This document shows, in pieces, positions 58,101 to 64,000 of a stretch of DNA of 64,000 nt. The stretch comes from Puffinus mauretanicus (lineage: Eukaryota; Chordata; Aves; Procellariiformes; Procellariidae): assembly GCA_023333565.1 (NCBI GenBank), contig JAJKFH010000209.1, positions 604,001 to 668,000 of the forward strand, given 5' to 3'. Below the pieces are notes generated by a model that searched no databases, was not told the DNA's origin, and was given only the letters and a program-made list of their open reading frames with translations. The translations under genes and the position numbers were made by a program. The stretch's first letter is position 1; every line of letters starts with the position of its first letter.

Positions 58101-61100
58101 CTCTTTTTTTCTATAAACAAGCACAGAAATATATTTTTTAATTAGCAATGAAATAATGTATATAATAATATCAAGCTGCTTTCATCAAACCCCACATGAT
58201 GATGATAAACGTTGATATTATACTCAGTTTGGAGTCTCTCCTATTTATGCCATGTTACGTTTTTCAGGACTTGGAAGGCTAACCCCATGATCTATCTTAA
58301 ACAGATGCAAATTAGGATTATAGCCAAAATATATTCTGAACCAGGAAATGTATTACTGAGTGTTGTGATAATGGCTTCTTCAATACCTTGAAAGAGAAAT
58401 ACAATATGCTACTTTCATTTTCAGAAATCAGTTGCAAAGTGTTGTAATAATAATAACCAGAATTTTCAGTGTTGAGGCCTTTACTTTTTTCCAAGAAAAC
58501 TCATCATTTGCTGTTCAGAAATCCAATTGGTTATTTCACAGTCTCTGTCCAGGCTTCAGTTGAAAGAGTATTTCAATAGTAATCCTTGGAATTACCAAGA
58601 AAGAAATATTATTCAGCTTTTTCATACGCATCCATAACTTCTCAAAGTCCATCCATTTATATCAGTCTCTTTTGCTGTAAAATAAGGCTGAATTATAAAA
58701 GCTCATTTTGAGTATACTGACTTGGTAGATGTGTGCCATGTTTTAGTTACAGCTGCAGGTTTTTAAAGATTTTTGAGGGTCACTCTGCACTTTTTTATTG
58801 TTTATTCCAATTTCTTCTTGGCAGGTATGTTTCTCAAGAGCAGAAAACTGCACTCCTTTTTTATAATCATTGTACATCTTAGGCTCTCAGGAGGGAATCA
58901 TTAGGGAATTGTGACTGGGATTGTTACCAGTGAGAGCCCAATAAGTCTTTACGGCAAAAAGGATTGGCATGAATACTGTGAAAATAGCCTTTACAATGGC
59001 TCTTTGTGATTTAACGTATTGGTTGTAGCAGTGTGGCAAGCTATGTCAGCCTTTGGAAGCTATCTCCAGAAGAGTTGTGTTTTATTTCAGTCTTTTTTCA
59101 GAGAGAGGCAAGCTCCTTAGTTTGGGGAAATTTTACTTGGGGAAATTATCGCTGTTAAAAACACTGGCAAAATTCTCAGTGATTTCATTAGCAGCCAGGC
59201 CTAACAACAAAGTGCTGACAGATAAATCTATGGCATAATTTATTCAAGTACTTAAACATGCTTATATGAAACTTTTTGCACTTTTTAAATACCAGATAAC
59301 TATGTTACTCATAAAACATTTTACCTAAGAGTTCATGCTCTAAAGAAAATGCTTATAGCTGTTGAAAGACTGACTTTGTCTTTGCAAACTATCTGCTTTT
59401 GTTTTTCAGGTTGGCATTTCTTCTAATGCTGATTAAAAAGGATTCTCAATTTCAGTCACTGATGTATTTAAAACCATGTTAATGAAAAAATTGTAATCCT
59501 ATATAATAATATTGTAAGTGTTCTCTGTCTCTTCAGAGGTAAAACAGCATAAAATTTTAATGCAAGCCTCTGCCTGGCTGTATTAAAAGTGTTTGGCCAG
59601 CTTTAAATCTGATTAGTGTAACCGTCACAGATAACAGTGAAATCATTTATGATTGTAGATGGTCATAGCAACTCAATATTAATATTCACAGTCCACACTG
59701 TAGTAACATAGCTGGGATACTTAAACGGACAAACACAACAATTCATTGTAATAAATAATTTAATCTTTTTATTAGAATAATAATAGGCTTATCAATTTTT
59801 TGCTGTTAATTATGCTTCATGTTAATAAGATCATATACAAATACCCTTTCAAGCAATGCATTGTAAATATACCAAGCTACAGTTCCATTTAGAGATACAA
59901 AACATGCCAAAAGTATCTGGCATCAGTATTTCCAGAAACGGACACAGAAAAAAAAAAAAAGAAAAAAAATCCTGTGAAGAACACAGCTGTCGGCAAAGAG
60001 GGAAAATCTCTATATGGCAATGTTTAGAAATAATTGGAAGAGGCTTGTTTTGTTTTTTTGTACAATAGTAGTTCTCAGAGTGCTGAAGTATTTTAAGGAG
60101 GATAATAATACTGATGTACCAAGAAGTAGCTGGGTTGACAGAAGTTGTGCAGGCCTTTGTCAAAGTATCAATTCATTATTCCTCTTCTTCCTGACACAAG
60201 TCCCTTTTGATACTCAGCAGAGCAAATAAAAATTCTCTATTGTGCCAATTCACTCCTTCAAATCTCTGCTGTTAATCACACTTTATGCACAAATGGCAAG
60301 ATATTTTTATGTATTAGAATAATTTAGAGAGGTGGTAAATATGTATTTTTTTCCAAAAACATAAGCAGAGCACTTACAGATAAAATGCAAAGAGCTGACT
60401 TGAAGCTCATTCCTGTGTCCCCATTTCAGGAAAGCTGACTAGTCTGTTTACTTGGCTGAAGGACTGGACTTAGTATGACCAGGAAATATGCAGGAAGGAA
60501 GACTTGGAAAAAACTGATTCATGTAGGGAATTAAAGCAAATGTGTAATGTAATTACCAATACCAGACTCAGAGAAGGATTTATACTAATTTCATGCATGT
60601 TTTAACTTTTGAGTAATTTCTTCTCTCAACATTTATTTATATATTTTACATAAAATTTGGACACTAACCAAAGCCTAATGACTGAACTTTATCTTAATTT
60701 CTCTAAGGATCAAAGCTTTGCATTTTAAAGAAAAGACTGATAATTTATCATAAAGAAAAAAGAGTCATAATATAAGTGAAAATGAAGCAGAAGGAAAAAG
60801 ATGAGCTTAAGCAGCTGGTATTTTGTACTGTAACTGCAAGAGGTGAAATTGTCTTTGCTGTTTTGTAATATTCTTATAATTATCAGTTTTTAATATTATC
60901 TTAAGTTCAGGTATAGTTATGAGAAAGTCTCAAACCTATACAGTTAAATACTTTCATTAAAATATAGTTAAGCAGTTCATTTGCTGTAAAATACTACGAT
61001 TATACAAATAAACAACACGGATGAAATATGGATTTGGAAAATGCTAGTGCATACAAGATCTGCAAGTTGTAGATGTAAATAAAATGTTTATTGCAACACT

Positions 61101-63163
61101 GGTAATTAGTGCAGAAATTATAGAGCTGGAATAGAAATGGAATGGAGTAGAAAATGATATTATGTTTCTCAGTAGTATGTTTCTTATCATTCTTAGCACC
61201 ATAACTGTAGGAGAAAACCGGAACCACCACTTTACTTCTCTACAAAACACAGGCAGAAGAAGGGCTGACATTGAGCCACCAGAGTGTATGATAGCACAGA
61301 GAAGTGAGTGGTGGCAGAAAGACTGGCTAGAACTAAAACTCAAGTCTAAGTTAGATTTGTGAAAATTTCAGATTCAGGGTTCCAACTCAGCTGATCTCTG
61401 TCTTTGCAGTGGATCTGAAATACGGGATCACAGAGTTGGAACTCAGATAAATTTCAATTAAGTATGAATATGAATGATCCACATCTTTTTTACCAGGTGG
61501 GTAATGAGTTACTACATAACACTGAGTTTTCAGAAGAGCATGGGATATTCGCTTTTGGCGGTGATCTCTGAACCTCACAATGGAGGGATGGCTGAGATAC
61601 AGTCTTTCTTTTTATCCTATGATAATTTGTAAATGACTGGTGAGGATAGGGTTAACTTGTCTCCCATGAGATGAACAGATATAGCAGCTGCCTGCCCTCA
61701 GTGTAAGGACTGCTGGGGAAGCCAGCCATGCAAGAAAGAAAGAAATACAGCTTGGCTCAGATGGCAAGTTACTTGCTCTGAAAGGGATTATAACAGGAGT
61801 GATCTCTAAGAAGCCTTTCAGACTGGCATACAATCAGACTTGGTTTATGACTAAGAGAAATCTTAACCACAAAGAGGCACTTCTGCTGTTTTCCATGTGT
61901 TTCTTGATACGTGTGTTTCTTGATACATGGAACTCCTTTTCACCTGCAACCCCTAAAAAAAATCTGTTGAAAACAGCATGTCTACAGACAAGCCTTTCTG
62001 TTAATTTAGCACAGCTACAAACAGGAATTATTTTTTACGAAGAATCCTGGCATCTTAAATCCCTTCACGTAATGACTACCTATATATTTTATTGTAGCCA
62101 AAATTCTACTCTTTCAACACTGGTATTTGATGAGGGACCAGTCACAAATGCATCTGAAACAGCATAGACAGATTATGTTCCGTTGACCGCAAGCATTATC
62201 GTATGATATCTGATTTTATTATTTCCACTAATCATACAGTATGTGTATTGTTGCAAACATTTTGAAAAGACAAAAACAATTTAGTCACATTCAGTGTGTT
62301 CTTGGAAAGTTATATGATGGCAATGGGCATGGTATTAAACCTAGACAGTGAAGGCATGGAGTTGTTTGGAAGTATGGGGAATGGCATTCTGAAGCCATTC
62401 TTTTCAAGTATCACTTTCTATTCTTTGCAATGAATTCCTAGAAGGCTCTATTTTGCATTCATTAATTACCATCTCAGGGAGGTTGTGCACATGTGAGGAA
62501 AAAGAATGCCCTCTTTGGGAAGGGAAATCAATTGTCTTACCTGAGTGTGAATTAAGGACATGAAAATTAACAGATTAATAGGAAAATATATAAAATATAA
62601 GTTCCTACAGAATAGGAATTAAATCACTGAGTGATGAAAGAGTTGTGAAAAAGTATTTATTCCCCACATTTCATATCAAATTATCTTTAAAAGTATGAAG
62701 CCATATTAATACTTGCAATGATCATTATGCTCTCTGCTTCATGTACTCGGAATAAACAGTCTTTCATCCCTTAAAAATATGAACTGAACCCTGGCTGTTA
62801 TGGTCAGGAAAAGATTTGTTTTGTTTTATTTTTCAGGAAGCCAAGTAACCAGTATTGCATATCCAAAATAAAATAATTTTGTGTATACCAGTTGTTCAAG
62901 GTCGAAACTTTTATAATACACATCTTTCCTGTTGAAACTTTTTGAGTACCTTATCAATAACAGATGCAAATGCCTTTCACAATTTTCAAAAGATTTTTAG
63001 TATCAGCACAAGACTATTATTAAGAATTCCTTTTTTAAACCTCTTTTAATGCTCTTTTTCATACATCAATAAGACTTAAAATGTAAATTTCTTTTTCATC
63101 AAAAATTCAACATGTAATATTCGTAGACTCTAAAGTTTAAGACTGTAGGCATTATATTGAGGT

Positions 63164-63190
63164 GCTTATATGCAGTTTCTGCATATAAGC
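63164..63190. repeat. perfect 11-bp inverted repeat with 5-base loop
   Basis: GCTTATATGCA, loop GTTTC, TGCATATAAGC. The stem is perfect and ends abruptly at both sides. It is too short for a typical microRNA precursor, and no function can be assigned. Confidence 0.9.
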
Positions 63191-63479
63191 TAGCTGTTTT
63201 TAAGGATTTACTAAGTTCACAGTCATTAAACTTGGGGGTGAACTCTGCCCTTGGATGAGTGTGTGCAATTCTCTTTGAATTTAATAAGAATCCTACGTGA
63301 CTGACTCAGGGCAGGAAATGGCCTTTAAAAGGGACTGTTTTGCTTTTTAACCACTCATTCACTACAAACAGAGGCTTTAATCAGTCTCCAGAATAATTTG
63401 CTGTTCAAGCAAAATAGCAAACCTCTGACATTACGTTGGGAGTGAAGATGATAATCTTCAATATAAACTGGAAGAGACA

Positions 63480-63551
63480 ATGGAAAGGGAAACTGAAGCT
63501 CTTCCCTGTGCCATGTCATCTGCCAGAGACATTCCTTCTGCAGTGGTTCAG
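63480..63551 (+). other. exon-like segment with ATG and splice donor
   Basis: An ATG at 63480 opens 24 codons ending in CAG followed by GTGATG, a possible donor in phase 0. The peptide begins MERETEALPCAMSSARDI. A strong acceptor (a long pyrimidine tract, then TTTTGCAG) ends at 63672. If the two were joined, the frame would stop after four more codons, so a long protein is not supported; a noncoding transcript or chance are alternatives. Upstream are an AP-1-like TGACTCA (63302-63308) and a TTTAAAA (63324-63330). Confidence 0.15.
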
Positions 63552-64000
63552 GTGATGAGGCCCCATGTTCAGCAGTACGATGGAAGCAGTGTGGGCTGGC
63601 AAAGACATCAACACACACTCTGGCTACTGCATAACTGTCTTGTGATTCTTTTCACCTGCTTTTCTTTTGCAGGGAGGCTGGAAATGAGGACAAATAGACA
63701 ATTTGTCTCTCCCACCCCAAAACTTCCACTGTAAATTCACACTTAAAACAAGACACGTAGTATGAAGTTTGGGGAGTTCACCAGTACCACTGGTCCAGAG
63801 TTTTTCAGTCATAACACTTTCTTGTTTCCCTGAGATGCTGTCCTGTGATCAAACAGAGCAGCTCCAGACATGATTTTGTCACTTGGAAATCAAGATTGAA
63901 AGACAAAACTCTACTTGTATATCTCATAAAATTCTGTCGTCGGCTTCTTTTTCTACTTTATTTCTTTATGTTTTCTAATTTCCTGTTTTCATTATGTTAG

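Larger units (their letters stand above)
55184..64000. other. intergenic or intronic, weak signals near the end
   Basis: AT-rich sequence with no recognised repeat or gene. It contains an A-rich run (59948-59969), a 16-bp-period duplication at 61897-61926, a perfect hairpin at 63164-63190, and a GC-richer coding-like stretch at about 63300-63730. Open frames at 56687-57101 and 61799-62167 show no motif and are T-rich or AT-driven. Confidence 0.55.

Noticed and set aside
61799..62167. 122-codon plus-strand frame
   Set aside because: It crosses a small tandem duplication and has no domain or conserved signal visible.
1..64000. CRISPR arrays, bacterial operons, riboswitches or rho-independent terminators
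   Set aside because: Nothing of the kind is present, and the transposon content shows a vertebrate nuclear genome.

Overview
This window looks like a gene-poor, AT-rich piece of a bird nuclear genome. The evidence is its transposon content: three CR1 LINE fragments with typical avian CR1 reverse transcriptase and 3' ends, a solo LTR that I recognise as an avian ERVL-type LTR, and a gammaretrovirus-like provirus. No complete host gene can be supported. Most of the 64 kb is unique-looking intergenic or intronic sequence.

Layout: 1-7007 no gene seen; 7008-7697 CR1 3' end (+); 7698-13617 no firm gene, but a patchy coding-like stretch near 10990-11640; 13618-14822 long CR1 fragment (-) with an open piece of reverse transcriptase; 14823-21694 nothing recognised; 21695-22225 solo ERVL-type LTR (+); 22226-25051 mostly nothing, with a run of 18 C; 25052-25552 and 27750-28357 two diverged copies, in opposite orientation, of a repeat family I cannot name; 28358-32182 nothing recognised; 32183-32945 old CR1 (-); 32946-48400 mostly nothing, with a short exon-like segment (36707-36788, -) and a decayed open frame (43468-43968, -); 48401-55183 the provirus (-); 55184-64000 nothing firm, with a perfect hairpin at 63164-63190 and exon-like signals near 63480-63700.

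The provirus is the main object. In transcription order (minus strand) it has a 5' LTR, a primer binding site resembling the complement of a tRNA-Arg 3' end, a leader with a candidate splice donor and an imperfect tandem repeat, a 500-codon gag, an in-frame UGA, a pro-pol frame, the C-terminal part of an env transmembrane subunit, a polypurine tract and a 3' LTR. Gag and pol share one frame. The UGA is followed by bases that can form an H-type pseudoknot, the arrangement gammaretroviruses use for stop-codon readthrough. One internal deletion joins integrase, just before its catalytic glutamate, to the middle of env TM. Surface env, the fusion peptide and the end of integrase are gone, so the copy is defective. 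The LTRs differ at 9 of about 645 compared positions plus one indel, which suggests an insertion a few million years old if an avian neutral rate near 2 per billion years per site is assumed.

Points most worth following up: the UGA plus pseudoknot, the deletion junction, the unnamed inverted repeat pair, and the short exon-like or decayed coding segments that no recognised repeat explains.
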